A DNA stretch of 64,000 nucleotides from Pseudomonas sp. RGM2987 (GCF_022952855.1 NZ_JALJDX010000216.1:1-64000); one strand, 5' to 3'; positions 17,780 to 26,506 are shown, counted from the stretch's first letter. Made by a program: numbers and translations. Notes: a model not told the origin generated them from the letters alone.

Positions 17780-20194
17780 ATGAGCGACCAGCACTCTACT
17801 GAAGCCAAGAACGACTACGCTGACCCCGACCACATCGAACACACCTCCTCCGGCACCGGCCTGGCCCTGCCCGGCCAGAACCTGCCGGACAAGGTCTATA
17901 TCATCCCAATCCACAATCGCCCGTTCTTCCCGGCCCAGGTATTGCCGGTCATCGTCAACGAAGAACCCTGGGCCGAGACCCTGGAACTGGTGGCCAAATC
18001 CGAACATCACTCCCTGGCGCTGTTCTTCATGGACACGCCCCAGGAAGACCCACGGCATTTCGACACCTCGGCGCTGCCGCTGTACGGCACGCTGGTCAAG
18101 GTGCACCACGCCAGTCGCGAAGGCGGCAAACTGCAATTCGTCGCCCAGGGCCTGACCCGCGTGCGCATCCGCACCTGGCTCAAGCACCATCGCCCGCCCT
18201 ACCTGGTGGAAGTCGAGTACCCGCACCAGCCGAGCGAGCCGACCGACGAGGTCAAGGCCTATGGCATGGCGCTGATCAATGCGATCAAGGAACTGCTGCC
18301 GCTCAATCCGCTGTACAGCGAGGAACTGAAGAACTACCTCAACCGCTTCAGCCCCAACGATCCGTCGCCCCTGACTGACTTTGCCGCCGCACTCACTTCC
18401 GCCACCGGCAGTGAGTTGCAGGAAGTGCTCGACTGCGTGCCCATGCTCAAGCGCATGGAAAAAGTCCTGCCGATGCTGCGCAAGGAAGTCGAAGTGGCGC
18501 GGCTGCAAAAAGAGATTTCCGCCGAGGTCAACAACAAGATCGGCGAACATCAGCGCCAATTCTTCCTCAAGGAACAGCTCAAGGTCATCCAGCAGGAGCT
18601 GGGGCTGACCAAGGATGACCGCAGCGCCGATCTCGAACAGTTCGAGCAGCGCCTGGAAGGCAAGGTGTTGTCGGCCCAGGCGCAGAAGCGCATCGAAGAG
18701 GAAATGAACAAACTGTCGATCCTGGAAACCGGCTCGCCGGAGTACGCCGTCACCCGCAATTATCTTGATTGGGCGACATCGGTGCCGTGGGGCGTCTATG
18801 GCCAGGACAAGCTCGACCTCAAGCACGCGCGCAAGGTGCTCGACCAGCACCATGCCGGCCTGGGCGACATCAAGGACCGGATCCTGGAGTTCCTCGCCGT
18901 CGGCGCCTATAAAGGTGAGATCAGCGGCTCCATCGTGCTGTTGGTGGGCCCGCCGGGCGTGGGCAAGACCAGCGTCGGCAAGTCCATCGCCGAGTCCCTC
19001 GGGCGGCCGTTCTATCGCTTCAGCGTCGGCGGCATGCGCGACGAAGCCGAGATCAAGGGTCACCGTCGCACCTACATCGGCGCCCAGCCGGGCAAGCTGG
19101 TGCAGGCGCTGAAAGATGTCGAAGTAATGAACCCGGTGATCATGCTCGACGAGATCGACAAGATGGGCCAGAGCTACCAGGGCGACCCGGCCTCGGCGCT
19201 GCTGGAAACCCTCGACCCGGAACAGAACGTCGAGTTTCTCGACCACTACCTGGACATGCGCCTGGACCTGTCGAAAGTGCTCTTCGTCTGCACCGCCAAC
19301 ACCCTGGATTCGATCCCTGGCCCGCTACTGGACCGGATGGAAGTGATTCGCCTGTCGGGCTATATCACCGAAGAAAAGGTCGCCATCGCCAAGCGTCACC
19401 TGTGGCCCAAGCAACTGGCCAAGGCCGGCGTATCCAAGGGCAGCCTGAGCATCAGCGACACTGCCCTCAAAGCCCTGATTGACGGTTATGCCCGTGAAGC
19501 CGGCGTGCGCCAGTTGGAGAAGCAACTCGGCAAACTGGTACGCAAGGCGGTGATGAAGCTGATCGACGACCCGAAGGCGGTGATCAAGCTCGGGCCGAAG
19601 GACCTCGAGGCCTCCCTGGGCAAACCGGTATTTCGCAACGAGCAGGTGCTGTCCGGCGTTGGGGTCATCACCGGCCTGGCCTGGACCAGCATGGGCGGGG
19701 CGACCTTGCCGATCGAAGCCACGCGCATCCACACCCTCAACCGCGGTTTCAAGCTGACCGGCCAATTGGGTGAGGTGATGAAAGAATCGGCGGAAATTGC
19801 CCACAGCTATGTCAGCTCGCACCTGAAGCAGTTCGGCGGTGACACGAAGTTCTTCGACGAGGCCTTCGTCCACCTGCACGTACCGGAAGGCGCCACGCCC
19901 AAGGATGGCCCGAGCGCCGGAGTGACCATGGCCAGCGCCCTGCTGTCCCTGGCCCGTAACCAGCCACCGAAAAAAGGCGTGGCCATGACTGGCGAACTGA
20001 CGCTGACCGGACACGTTCTGCCGATCGGTGGGGTGCGCGAAAAAGTGATCGCCGCGCGGCGGCAGAAAATCAACGAACTGATCCTGCCGGAAGCCAACCG
20101 GGGCAACTTCGAAGAACTGCCGGACTACCTCAAGGAAGGCATGACGGTGCACTTTGCCAAGCGGTTTGCGGATGTGGCGAAGGTGTTGTTCTGA
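17780..20194 (+). CDS. asrA: Lon-family ATP-dependent protease, AsrA type
   Basis: 804-residue LonA-type protease: an N-terminal LAN domain from about residue 35 (DKVYIIPIHNRPFFPAQVLP), a coiled linker, an AAA+ module with Walker A GPPGVGKTS near residue 390 and Walker B VIMLDEIDKMG, and a protease domain with the dyad Ser712 (PKDGPSAGVT) and Lys755 (REKVIAARR). The N-terminus and the chagasin-like neighbour match P. aeruginosa AsrA (PA0779), the second Lon, linked to heat shock and aminoglycoside tolerance, rather than the classical lon next to clpX. ATG 17780 is preferred over the frame opening at 17765. A sigma32-like promoter lies just upstream. Confidence 0.88.
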   Translation: MSDQHSTEAKNDYADPDHIEHTSSGTGLALPGQNLPDKVYIIPIHNRPFFPAQVLPVIVNEEPWAETLELVAKSEHHSLALFFMDTPQEDPRHFDTSALPLYGTLVKVHHASREGGKLQFVAQGLTRVRIRTWLKHHRPPYLVEVEYPHQPSEPTDEVKAYGMALINAIKELLPLNPLYSEELKNYLNRFSPNDPSPLTDFAAALTSATGSELQEVLDCVPMLKRMEKVLPMLRKEVEVARLQKEISAEVNNKIGEHQRQFFLKEQLKVIQQELGLTKDDRSADLEQFEQRLEGKVLSAQAQKRIEEEMNKLSILETGSPEYAVTRNYLDWATSVPWGVYGQDKLDLKHARKVLDQHHAGLGDIKDRILEFLAVGAYKGEISGSIVLLVGPPGVGKTSVGKSIAESLGRPFYRFSVGGMRDEAEIKGHRRTYIGAQPGKLVQALKDVEVMNPVIMLDEIDKMGQSYQGDPASALLETLDPEQNVEFLDHYLDMRLDLSKVLFVCTANTLDSIPGPLLDRMEVIRLSGYITEEKVAIAKRHLWPKQLAKAGVSKGSLSISDTALKALIDGYAREAGVRQLEKQLGKLVRKAVMKLIDDPKAVIKLGPKDLEASLGKPVFRNEQVLSGVGVITGLAWTSMGGATLPIEATRIHTLNRGFKLTGQLGEVMKESAEIAHSYVSSHLKQFGGDTKFFDEAFVHLHVPEGATPKDGPSAGVTMASALLSLARNQPPKKGVAMTGELTLTGHVLPIGGVREKVIAARRQKINELILPEANRGNFEELPDYLKEGMTVHFAKRFADVAKVLF

Positions 20195-20218
20195 TGTTCC
20201 TGTAGCGACTGCGCTACT

Positions 20219-20316
20219 GCTTTCGCGGGCAAGCCCGCTCCCACAGGGTTCGGTGTAAATCACAGATGTTATGAACAACACCTTCCACTGTGGGAGCGGG
20301 CTTGCCCGCGAAGGCG
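20219..20316. repeat. REPIN, class I, between asrA and the inhibitor gene
   Basis: TTCGCGGGCAAGCCCGCTCC and its inverted copy GGGAGCGGGCTTGCCCGCGAA separated by about 45 bases. Starts 24 bases after the asrA stop. Confidence 0.88.
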
Positions 20317-20402
20317 TCATCAGCCGCAACACCTGACCACCTGACACACCCGGTAGCATCTTCGGTTATGCTCCCCCATTCGTCGTAAATGCCGGAGCCC
20401 CT

Positions 20403-20795
20403 ATGTCCCCCACCCGCCTGCTCGTGCCCTTGAGCCTCGCCCTGCTGAGCGCCTGCGCCACGCAACCGAAACACAACGTGACCGTGGAAAAACTGAGCCA
20501 GTGCCCAGTGCGCCTCAACAGCGGACAAAACCTGATCCTGAGCCTGCCCAGCAATCCCACCACAGGTTATCGCTGGGCGATCCAGGACTCGGCCGGCGGC
20601 GTGTTGAAAAGCCTGGGGCCCGAGGTGTATCGCAACCCGGAAGACGCCGGCATCGTTGGTGCTGCGGGCGTATCGACCTGGCGTTTCCAGGCGTTCGCCG
20701 CCGGCACCGGGCGCCTGCGCCTGACTTATCAACAACCCTGGGCGCCTGAAGTCCCGCCCGTGGAAACCTTCGACTGCGCCATCGCGGTGAACTGA
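20403..20795 (+). CDS. Chagasin-like cysteine protease inhibitor (I42 family) lipoprotein
   Basis: 130 residues. The signal sequence ends with the lipobox LLSAC, so a lipoprotein is expected. The three inhibitor loops of the chagasin/ICP family are visible: NPTTGYRW, the glycine loop GVSTWRFQAFAAGTG, and a loop near YQQPWAP. Such proteins block papain-like cysteine peptidases. In P. aeruginosa the homologous gene (PA0778, icp) also lies next to asrA. Two bases separate it from the YhhN gene. Confidence 0.85.
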   Translation: MSPTRLLVPLSLALLSACATQPKHNVTVEKLSQCPVRLNSGQNLILSLPSNPTTGYRWAIQDSAGGVLKSLGPEVYRNPEDAGIVGAAGVSTWRFQAFAAGTGRLRLTYQQPWAPEVPPVETFDCAIAVN

Positions 20796-20797
20796 GC

Positions 20798-21433
20798 ATG
20801 GGTTGGCTGGTCCTCGCGCTGATGGGTGCGGCCACCTATCTGTATGGCCTGAGCGTTCACGCCACGCTGCTGTGCCTGCTGGTCAAGCCGATGCCGGTGC
20901 TGGCCCTGCTCGGTTGGCTGCACGATGCACCGCCCGGCGATTACCGGCGCTGGATCAGCCTCGGGCTGATTTTTTCGCTGATCGGCGATGTGTTGCTGGC
21001 CTGGCCGGGGGACCTGTTCGTGTTCGGGCTCGGCGCGTTCTTGCTGGCGCACCTGGCTTATCTGAAAGCCTACTTGAGCGATTGCCGCCGCCCGGCGTTG
21101 CTGCCATTGGCCTTGGCCCTGGGCATCGGCGCGGCGCTCTTGGGCATATTGATGTCGAGTGGTCTCGGGCCGTTACTGGTTCCGGTGCTGGTCTACGGCC
21201 TGGCCATCAGTGCCATGCTCTGGCGAGCGCTGGCGCGACTGGGCACCGACGTTCCCCAGCGCTCGGCCTGGCTGGCCGCCGCCGGGGCGCTGGCGTTCGT
21301 GTTCTCCGACAGCCTGATCGGCATCGACCGGTTCGTATCGCCCTTCCAGGCCGCGCCTTACCTGATCATCGTCAGCTATTGGCTGGGCCAGTGGGGGATT
21401 ACCGCGTCGGCCTTCACCCGAAAACCGTATTGA
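20798..21433 (+). CDS. YhhN family protein (lysoplasmalogenase-like)
   Basis: 211 residues with about seven to eight membrane spans. The pattern LLVKPMPVLALLGWL ... RWISLGLIFSLIGDVLLAW and FVFSDSLIGIDRF is the YhhN/TMEM86 family, whose animal members hydrolyse lysoplasmalogens. The bacterial substrate is unknown. It starts two bases after the inhibitor gene stop, so the two are cotranscribed. Confidence 0.88.
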   Translation: MGWLVLALMGAATYLYGLSVHATLLCLLVKPMPVLALLGWLHDAPPGDYRRWISLGLIFSLIGDVLLAWPGDLFVFGLGAFLLAHLAYLKAYLSDCRRPALLPLALALGIGAALLGILMSSGLGPLLVPVLVYGLAISAMLWRALARLGTDVPQRSAWLAAAGALAFVFSDSLIGIDRFVSPFQAAPYLIIVSYWLGQWGITASAFTRKPY

Positions 21434-21443
21434 GTCAAAGATC

Positions 21444-21552
21444 CCTGTGGGAGCCGAGCTTGCTCGCGATGAACGATAACGCGGCCTTACCCTGGACCGC
21501 AGCGCCTTCATCGCGAGCAAGCTCGGCTCCCACAAAGGCTCGCTCCCACAGG
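21444..21552. repeat. REPIN, class I variant, plus an extra half element
   Basis: GTGGGAGCCGAGCTTGCTCG and the inverse CGAGCAAGCTCGGCTCCCAC enclose ~35 bases, followed at once by an extra CTCGCTCCCACAGG fragment. It lies between the YhhN gene and cmoA. Confidence 0.85.
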
Positions 21553-21603
21553 TTTTTTAGTTAAAATGCCGGCCTTTTCACCACCCATTCCGCTGGAACC
21601 GCC

Positions 21604-22347
21604 GTGAGCAAAGAGCCCGACCGCCTATTCGCCCAACCCCTGGCCCAAGTGCCGGACTTCGCCTTCAACGAGGACGTGGTGCGGGTGTTTCCGGACATGA
21701 TCAAGCGTTCCGTGCCGGGTTACCCGACCATCGTCGAAAACCTCGGCGTGCTCGCCGCGCAATTCGCCCAGCCGAACAGCGTGCTTTATGACCTGGGCGC
21801 GTCTCTTGGCGCGGTAACCCAGGCGCTGCGCCGCCATGTGCGCACCGACGGGTGCCGGGTGATCGCTGTGGATAACTCAGCGGCCATGGTCGAGCGCTGC
21901 CGTGAATATCTCAACGGCCAGGACTCGATGTTCCAGGAGCTGCTGCCGGTCGAGGTAATCGAAGGCGACATCCTCGCGCTGACCTTCCAGCCGGCTTCGG
22001 TGGTGGCGCTGAACTTCACCCTGCAATTCATCGCGCCAGACCAGCGCACCGCTCTGTTGAGCCGCATTCGCCAGTCGCTGTTGCCCGGCGGCGCCCTGAT
22101 CCTCTCGGAAAAATTGCGCTTCAACGATGTCCAGGAGCACGCGCTGCTCACCGATCTGCACGTGGCCTTCAAGCGTGCCAACGGCTACAGCGAGCTGGAA
22201 ATCGCCCAGAAACGCAGCGCCATCGAAAACGTCATGAAGCCCGACAGCCTCGAAGAACACCGCGAACGCCTGCTGGCGGCTGGTTTCTCGAAAGTCGTGC
22301 CATGGTTCCAATGCCTGAATTTCGCCTCGTTGATCGCCCTGCCATGA
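21604..22347 (+). CDS. cmoA: Carboxy-S-adenosyl-L-methionine synthase CmoA
   Basis: Makes carboxy-SAM from SAM and prephenate for the cmo5U34 modification of tRNA. 247 residues with a Rossmann methyltransferase fold: VLYDLGASLGAVTQALRRHV as motif I, VIAVDNSAAMVERC, and ALNFTLQFIAPDQRTALL. GTG start at 21604. Its TGA overlaps the cmoB start (ATGA), so cmoAB is a translationally coupled pair. Confidence 0.96.
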   Translation: MSKEPDRLFAQPLAQVPDFAFNEDVVRVFPDMIKRSVPGYPTIVENLGVLAAQFAQPNSVLYDLGASLGAVTQALRRHVRTDGCRVIAVDNSAAMVERCREYLNGQDSMFQELLPVEVIEGDILALTFQPASVVALNFTLQFIAPDQRTALLSRIRQSLLPGGALILSEKLRFNDVQEHALLTDLHVAFKRANGYSELEIAQKRSAIENVMKPDSLEEHRERLLAAGFSKVVPWFQCLNFASLIALP

Positions 22348-23300
22348 TTGATCTGTCTCCCCTCGCCCGCCGCTTGGCCGGCACTCCCCTGGCCGACTGG
22401 GCCGCGACGCTGCAGACGCAACTCGACAGCAAAATGGAAAAGGGTCACGGCGACCTGGAGCGCTGGCAAAGCGCCCTCGACGCCTTGCCGGCCCTGCAGC
22501 CGACCGAGATCGACCTGCTGAACGGCCTGACCCTGGACACTGACTGCGCCGACGAAACCCGGACGCAAATGCGGACAGCCTTGATGGGGTTGTCGCCGTG
22601 GCGCAAAGGCCCGTTCGACCTGTTCGGCGTGCACGTGGACACCGAATGGCGTTCCGACTGGAAGTGGTCACGGGTGGCGCCGCACTTGGATCTTGTCGGC
22701 AAACGCATTCTCGATGTGGGCTGCGGCAATGGTTACTACATGTGGCGAATGCTTGGCGCCGGGGCCGACACGGTAATTGGCGTCGATCCCAACTGGCTGT
22801 TCTTCTGCCAGTTCCAGGCGGTGCAGCGCTATCTTTCCCAGCCCAATGCCTGGCACCTGCCGTTCCCCTTCGAAGACCTGCCGCCGGACCTGGAAGGCTT
22901 CGACACGGTGTTTTCCATGGGCGTGTTCTACCATCGTCGCTCGCCGATCGAGCATTTGCTGGCGCTGAAAGACTGCTTGGTGAAAGGCGGCGAACTGGTG
23001 CTGGAAACCCTGGTGATCGAGGGCGACGAACATCAGGTGCTGGTGCCCGAGGACCGCTACGCGCAGATGCGCAACGTGTGGTTCCTGCCTTCGGTGCCGG
23101 CCCTGGAACGCTGGCTGCGCCGCGCCGGGTTCAGTGATGTGCGTTGCGTGGACGTGAGCCTGACCACCGTCGAGGAACAGCGCAGCACTGAGTGGATGAA
23201 GTACCAGTCATTGAGTGATTTCCTCGATCCTGAGGACCACAGCAAAACCATCGAAGGCCTGCCGGCGCCGATGCGGGCGGTGATTGTGGCGCGTAAATAA
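22344..23300 (+). CDS. cmoB: tRNA U34 carboxymethyltransferase CmoB
   Basis: Transfers the carboxymethyl group of carboxy-SAM to 5-hydroxyuridine-34 of tRNA. 318 residues; GKRILDVGCGNGYYMWRMLG binds the cofactor, VFSMGVFYHRRSPIEHLLAL and MRNVWFLPSVPALERWLRRA are family motifs. The start at 22344 gives the four-base ATGA overlap with cmoA; the open frame begins 42 bases earlier inside cmoA. Confidence 0.96.
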   Translation: MIDLSPLARRLAGTPLADWAATLQTQLDSKMEKGHGDLERWQSALDALPALQPTEIDLLNGLTLDTDCADETRTQMRTALMGLSPWRKGPFDLFGVHVDTEWRSDWKWSRVAPHLDLVGKRILDVGCGNGYYMWRMLGAGADTVIGVDPNWLFFCQFQAVQRYLSQPNAWHLPFPFEDLPPDLEGFDTVFSMGVFYHRRSPIEHLLALKDCLVKGGELVLETLVIEGDEHQVLVPEDRYAQMRNVWFLPSVPALERWLRRAGFSDVRCVDVSLTTVEEQRSTEWMKYQSLSDFLDPEDHSKTIEGLPAPMRAVIVARK

Positions 23301-23350
23301 ATCGCCCCCCTTATGTGAGCCGGTCCCTGTTCACTTTAGGCTGCCAATCA

Positions 23351-23486
23351 TTGTGGCGAGGGAGCTTGCTCCCGCTCGGCTGCGCAGCAGCCGTAAAATC
23401 TGCCAACCGGTTTTTCCTGAGGCACTGTGTTGAATGGTTTGGGGCCGCTGCGCAGCCCAGCGGGAGCAAGCTCCCTCGCCACAGGG
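23351..23486. repeat. Class II REP pair between cmoB and tadA
   Basis: TGTGGCGAGGGAGCTTGCTC and the inverse GAGCAAGCTCCCTCGCCACA frame about 90 bases with CTGCGCAGCAGCC and CGCTGCGCAGCCC inner segments. Lies between convergent genes, with no clear terminator of its own. Confidence 0.85.
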
Positions 23487-23494
23487 CTAGGTGT

Positions 23495-23992
23495 TCAACC
23501 TTGCGATTTCGCCCTTCTCGCCCTGAAAAACTCACTCAACACCGCACTGCATTCCTCAGCCAACACTCCACCCTCAAACATCACCCGGTGATTCAGAAAA
23601 CCCTGACTGAAAAACTGCCCCTGGCTCTGCACGATGCCGGCCTTGGGTTCCAAGGCTCCATAGACCACCCGGGCAATGCGTGAGTGAACGATCAGGCCGG
23701 CGCACATGCTGCACGGTTCGAGCGTTACATAGAGGGTACTGCCGGGCAGGCGATAGTTGCTCACGGCCTGGGCGGCGGCGCGGATGGCGACCATTTCCGC
23801 GTGGGCGCTGGGGTCGTGGCCGCTGATCGGGCAGTTGAAGCCGCGCCCGATGATCTCGCCGTCCTGCACCAGCACCGCTCCCACCGGCACTTCGCCCAGG
23901 GCCGCGCCTTGTGCGGCGAGATCCAGGGCTTCGCGCATGAAGTCCTGGTCACGGCTGCGGTCGATGATCCGGGCTGGACGAATCTGGCTCAT
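23495..23992 (-). CDS. tadA: tRNA-specific adenosine deaminase TadA
   Basis: Deaminates A34 of tRNA-Arg(ACG) to inosine. 165 residues with the zinc-binding HAEMVAIRAAAQ and PCSMCAGLIVHSRIARVVYG motifs. Start at 23992 by the TGATG junction: the stop of the multicopper oxidase gene overlaps this ATG by one base, so translation is coupled. In P. aeruginosa the same pair is PA3768-PA3767. Confidence 0.93.
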   Translation of the reverse strand: MSQIRPARIIDRSRDQDFMREALDLAAQGAALGEVPVGAVLVQDGEIIGRGFNCPISGHDPSAHAEMVAIRAAAQAVSNYRLPGSTLYVTLEPCSMCAGLIVHSRIARVVYGALEPKAGIVQSQGQFFSQGFLNHRVMFEGGVLAEECSAVLSEFFRARRAKSQG

Positions 23993-25368
23993 CACGCCAC
24001 CTCGATGGCGGCCATCAGGCCGGTTTCCATGTGGTCGATCACATGGCAGTGGAACATCCACACCCCCGGGTTATCCGCCACCAGTGCTACCTGCGCCCGC
24101 TCGTTCTTGCCCAGCAGGTAGGTGTCGGTGAAATACGGGATGACCTTGTGCCGGTTGGAGGCGATCACTTTGAAGCTCATGCCGTGCAAATGGATCGGGT
24201 GCTGGTACTGAGTCATGTTCTTCAATTCGAAAATGTAGCTCTGGCCTTTTTTCAGCGTGGCAATCGGCCGATCGGAACAGGTTTTGTCGGTGATGTCCCA
24301 AGCCTTACCGTTGATCTGCCACAGGCTTGGCGGCTTGCCGTTGTCCACGTCGACCGACACCGAACCGACCCATTCGAAATTGAAGTTGAGTTTCTCGGCA
24401 TTGGCCAGGTCCGGCTCGGACACCGGGTTGGCCGGCAGCGCGGGCGGCCACTGGGCCGGCGCATCACTGTTGGGCACCGAGCGCAGCGTCCCCAGGCGCA
24501 CCGGACCGTTGCGCAACGACAACTCTTGCCCGGCGGGGGGCGCCTTGATCGCCAGGCAAATACGCATGCCGGGGCCAAGCCAGTATTCCTTGCCCAACGG
24601 GCGTGGCTCGACGGGGTTGCCGTCCAGCGCATAGATCTGTGCCTCGACGCCCGGAATATTGATGCGGTAGGTCAGGGTGTTGTCCAGGTTGAGCAAGCGT
24701 ACCCGGGTGATCTGCCCGGCGGGCAGGTCGATCACCGCCTGCGGCACGCCGTTGATGGTCGCCAGCCGCCCTGCCGTCCCACCACGGGCCGCTTCGCGCG
24801 GGATGCTGAAGGCGACAAACTCGCCCTGCTCATCCACATGCCAGCTCTTCAGGCTCAGGGTCTGCTCATATTTGAAGCCGGTGGGTTCACGCTCCTCGAT
24901 GATCAGCGGCCCGACGAGGCCCCGCCCGAGTTCCTCGCTGCTGTTGACGTGGGGGTGATACCAATAGCTGCCGGCGTCCGGCACGCGGAATTTGTAATCG
25001 AAGTATTCACCCGGCAGCACCGGCAGTTGCGAGACATACGGCACGCCGTCCATCTCCAGCGGCAGGCGGATGCCGTGCCAGTGAATGGTGGTGGCAACCG
25101 GCAGGTGATTGATGAAGCGCACCCGCAACCACTCGCCCTGACGCACCCGCAGCTCGGTACCCGGCGCCGACGGGCCGAAGGCCCAGGCCTGGGTCTTGTG
25201 CCCGGCCACCAAGTCGACGTCCAGGGGCGCGGCGATCAACTCATAGTCGTGACCGGCCTCGGCATCCGCCATCTTGCCCAACCAATACCGCGACGCGCCT
25301 CCTGCGCCAACGCCCACAACAACAAGACCGGCCAGGCCACCGAGGATTTGGCGACGGGTAAACGACAT
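23992..25368 (-). CDS. Multicopper oxidase, CumA-like
   Basis: 458 residues. The start carries a Tat signal (TRRQILGGLAGLVVVG), so the folded copper protein is exported to the periplasm. Three cupredoxin domains hold the copper motifs: HWHGIRLPLEMDG, YWYHPHVNSSEELGRGL, HPIHLHGMSFKV and the C-terminal VWMFHCHVIDHMETGLMAAI with the type 1 HCHxxxHxxxxM. The protein resembles CumA of P. putida, implicated in Mn(II) oxidation; copper resistance or laccase-like activity is an alternative. First gene of a pair with tadA. Confidence 0.88.
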   Translation of the reverse strand: MSFTRRQILGGLAGLVVVGVGAGGASRYWLGKMADAEAGHDYELIAAPLDVDLVAGHKTQAWAFGPSAPGTELRVRQGEWLRVRFINHLPVATTIHWHGIRLPLEMDGVPYVSQLPVLPGEYFDYKFRVPDAGSYWYHPHVNSSEELGRGLVGPLIIEEREPTGFKYEQTLSLKSWHVDEQGEFVAFSIPREAARGGTAGRLATINGVPQAVIDLPAGQITRVRLLNLDNTLTYRINIPGVEAQIYALDGNPVEPRPLGKEYWLGPGMRICLAIKAPPAGQELSLRNGPVRLGTLRSVPNSDAPAQWPPALPANPVSEPDLANAEKLNFNFEWVGSVSVDVDNGKPPSLWQINGKAWDITDKTCSDRPIATLKKGQSYIFELKNMTQYQHPIHLHGMSFKVIASNRHKVIPYFTDTYLLGKNERAQVALVADNPGVWMFHCHVIDHMETGLMAAIEVA

Positions 25369-25521
25369 GAACGCAACCACCTATTGAATCTGCGGCGAAC
25401 CCGTGGGCCCGCAAAAGGCGAATACGATACACCTGCAATTGAGAAATATTAAGTGAAGGATTGTCGCGCGGTCTCGCCGGATGTGGCGAGGCGCCTCACG
25501 GCGCCCTCTCCTCCAGGCTTG

Positions 25522-26046
25522 TCAGCCAACCAAAGCGTCCAGGTCTTTGAACATCAACACGGGTAACCGTCGGCCTTCTTTCGCCACGTTGACCTGCAGG
25601 GCTACCTGGGCCACTTCCAGCACATGCTTGCCAAACGAATAGCTGCCCTTGCTTTGCAACCAGGTCAAAACGTCTGCCAGGTGCCAGATAGACGCACTGC
25701 CCTCGTGCATGGGCGCCGGGAAACTGCTCGGGTGGGCCAACATCAGCTTGCGCATGTTCTGCCGAGACACGCCTACGATCTGGGCCACGTCGGTCAGCCC
25801 GACCAGATCAGGAGCAACCTCGATCAGCCGGGCCGATGGCACGGCACGACGCACGTCCCCCAGTGCACTGAGCACTGCCTGAATCGCATCAGGTGCCTCG
25901 CGAGTGAACTCAAGCGCCAGTCGTCCCGGCTGCCCAATGCCTACCAGGGCGTCGTCGCAGCCAGCTTCACCCAGCCGCTCGACCAGTTCACCCGAGGTAC
26001 GGTCATCGTCAGCTAGCTGATATTTCAGGGTAAAGGTGTATTCCAT
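25522..26046 (-). CDS. DNA-binding regulator, likely antitoxin partner of the upstream HicA-like gene
   Basis: 174 residues. The N-terminal ~80 residues (MEYTFTLKYQLADDDRTSGE...) form a small alpha/beta domain of unknown type, reminiscent of HicB-like antitoxins. Residues 83-130 (LTDVAQIVGVSRQNMRKLML, then SIWHLADVLTWLQ) form an AlpA/MerR-like winged helix. GAGGAA seven bases before ATG 26046 gives the RBS; the open frame extends to 26274 but overlaps the upstream gene. It starts four bases after the stop of the HicA-like frame, the arrangement of a toxin-antitoxin operon. Function inferred. Confidence 0.65.
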   Translation of the reverse strand: MEYTFTLKYQLADDDRTSGELVERLGEAGCDDALVGIGQPGRLALEFTREAPDAIQAVLSALGDVRRAVPSARLIEVAPDLVGLTDVAQIVGVSRQNMRKLMLAHPSSFPAPMHEGSASIWHLADVLTWLQSKGSYSFGKHVLEVAQVALQVNVAKEGRRLPVLMFKDLDALVG

Positions 26047-26050
26047 TGTC

Positions 26051-26323
26051 TTATTCCTCAACATCATCAGTCTCGCAACGACTGCGATGGGTAGTGCAAT
26101 TGTCCACGACGCGCCGTAGTGCTCGCGCATGATTGCCAGGGTTTTTCGGCGTGCTCCATATCGATGTGATACAGGACTCACCGCAACGACATTCCTCGTC
26201 GTTATACGGACAATAAAGCCCGCCCCCAGGCGTGACTGCCACCGACCTCTACGCGCCACCCAACGCTTCGGCATGCCTCAGTGTTTCTTCGACTTCTTTT
26301 TTCGGATGCGAGGGACGAATCAT
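26051..26323 (-). pseudogene. HicA-like toxin gene, broken by two compensating frameshifts
   Basis: ATG 26323, with GGAG eight bases upstream, opens MIRPSHPKKEVEETLRHAEA and then hits TAG at 26249-26251. One base shifted, the reading continues as WRVEVGGSHAWGR, and after another one-base shift as LYCPYNDEECRC, then SIWSTPKNPGNHARALRRVV to a TAA at 26051. The three segments join to a ~90-residue protein of a family I recall as small HicA-like proteins (GW..V..GSH core). The net length change is zero, so a -1 near 26257 and a +1 near 26225 are implied. Either a decayed toxin or two sequencing errors. Confidence 0.6.
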
Positions 26324-26354
26324 CAGTGCTCTCCAGTATTCGTATGACCTGCTT

Positions 26355-26372
26355 AGTTGTCAAATGACAACT
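26355..26372. promoter_or_regulatory. Operator-like palindrome upstream of the toxin-antitoxin-like pair
   Basis: AGTTGTCA-AA-TGACAACT, an 18-base inverted repeat with perfect 8-base arms, 32 bases upstream of ATG 26323. On the minus strand it contains a perfect -35 hexamer TTGACA, with AATACT 17 bases on. Autoregulation by the DNA-binding partner is the likely use. Confidence 0.5.
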
Positions 26373-26506
26373 CGATCCTTTTTCTAGATGATAGGCATTC
26401 TCGGCGCACCAATAAGGGCCGAATCGTAGTGAAAGGTGACAGTACCGAGAGGCTTTGCCGACGGAAGCCAGGACACGTCGGTCACCTGAATGAAAAAAAT
26501 GCAGGA

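Noticed and set aside
17705..19246. 513-codon minus-strand frame opposite asrA
   Set aside because: Antisense to a clear Lon protease; repetitive hydrophobic/Arg composition typical of shadow frames.
26224..26257. Programmed ribosomal frameshift in the HicA-like gene
   Set aside because: Two separate shifts would be required, no slippery heptamer or obvious stimulatory hairpin is seen, and decay or sequencing error explains it more simply.
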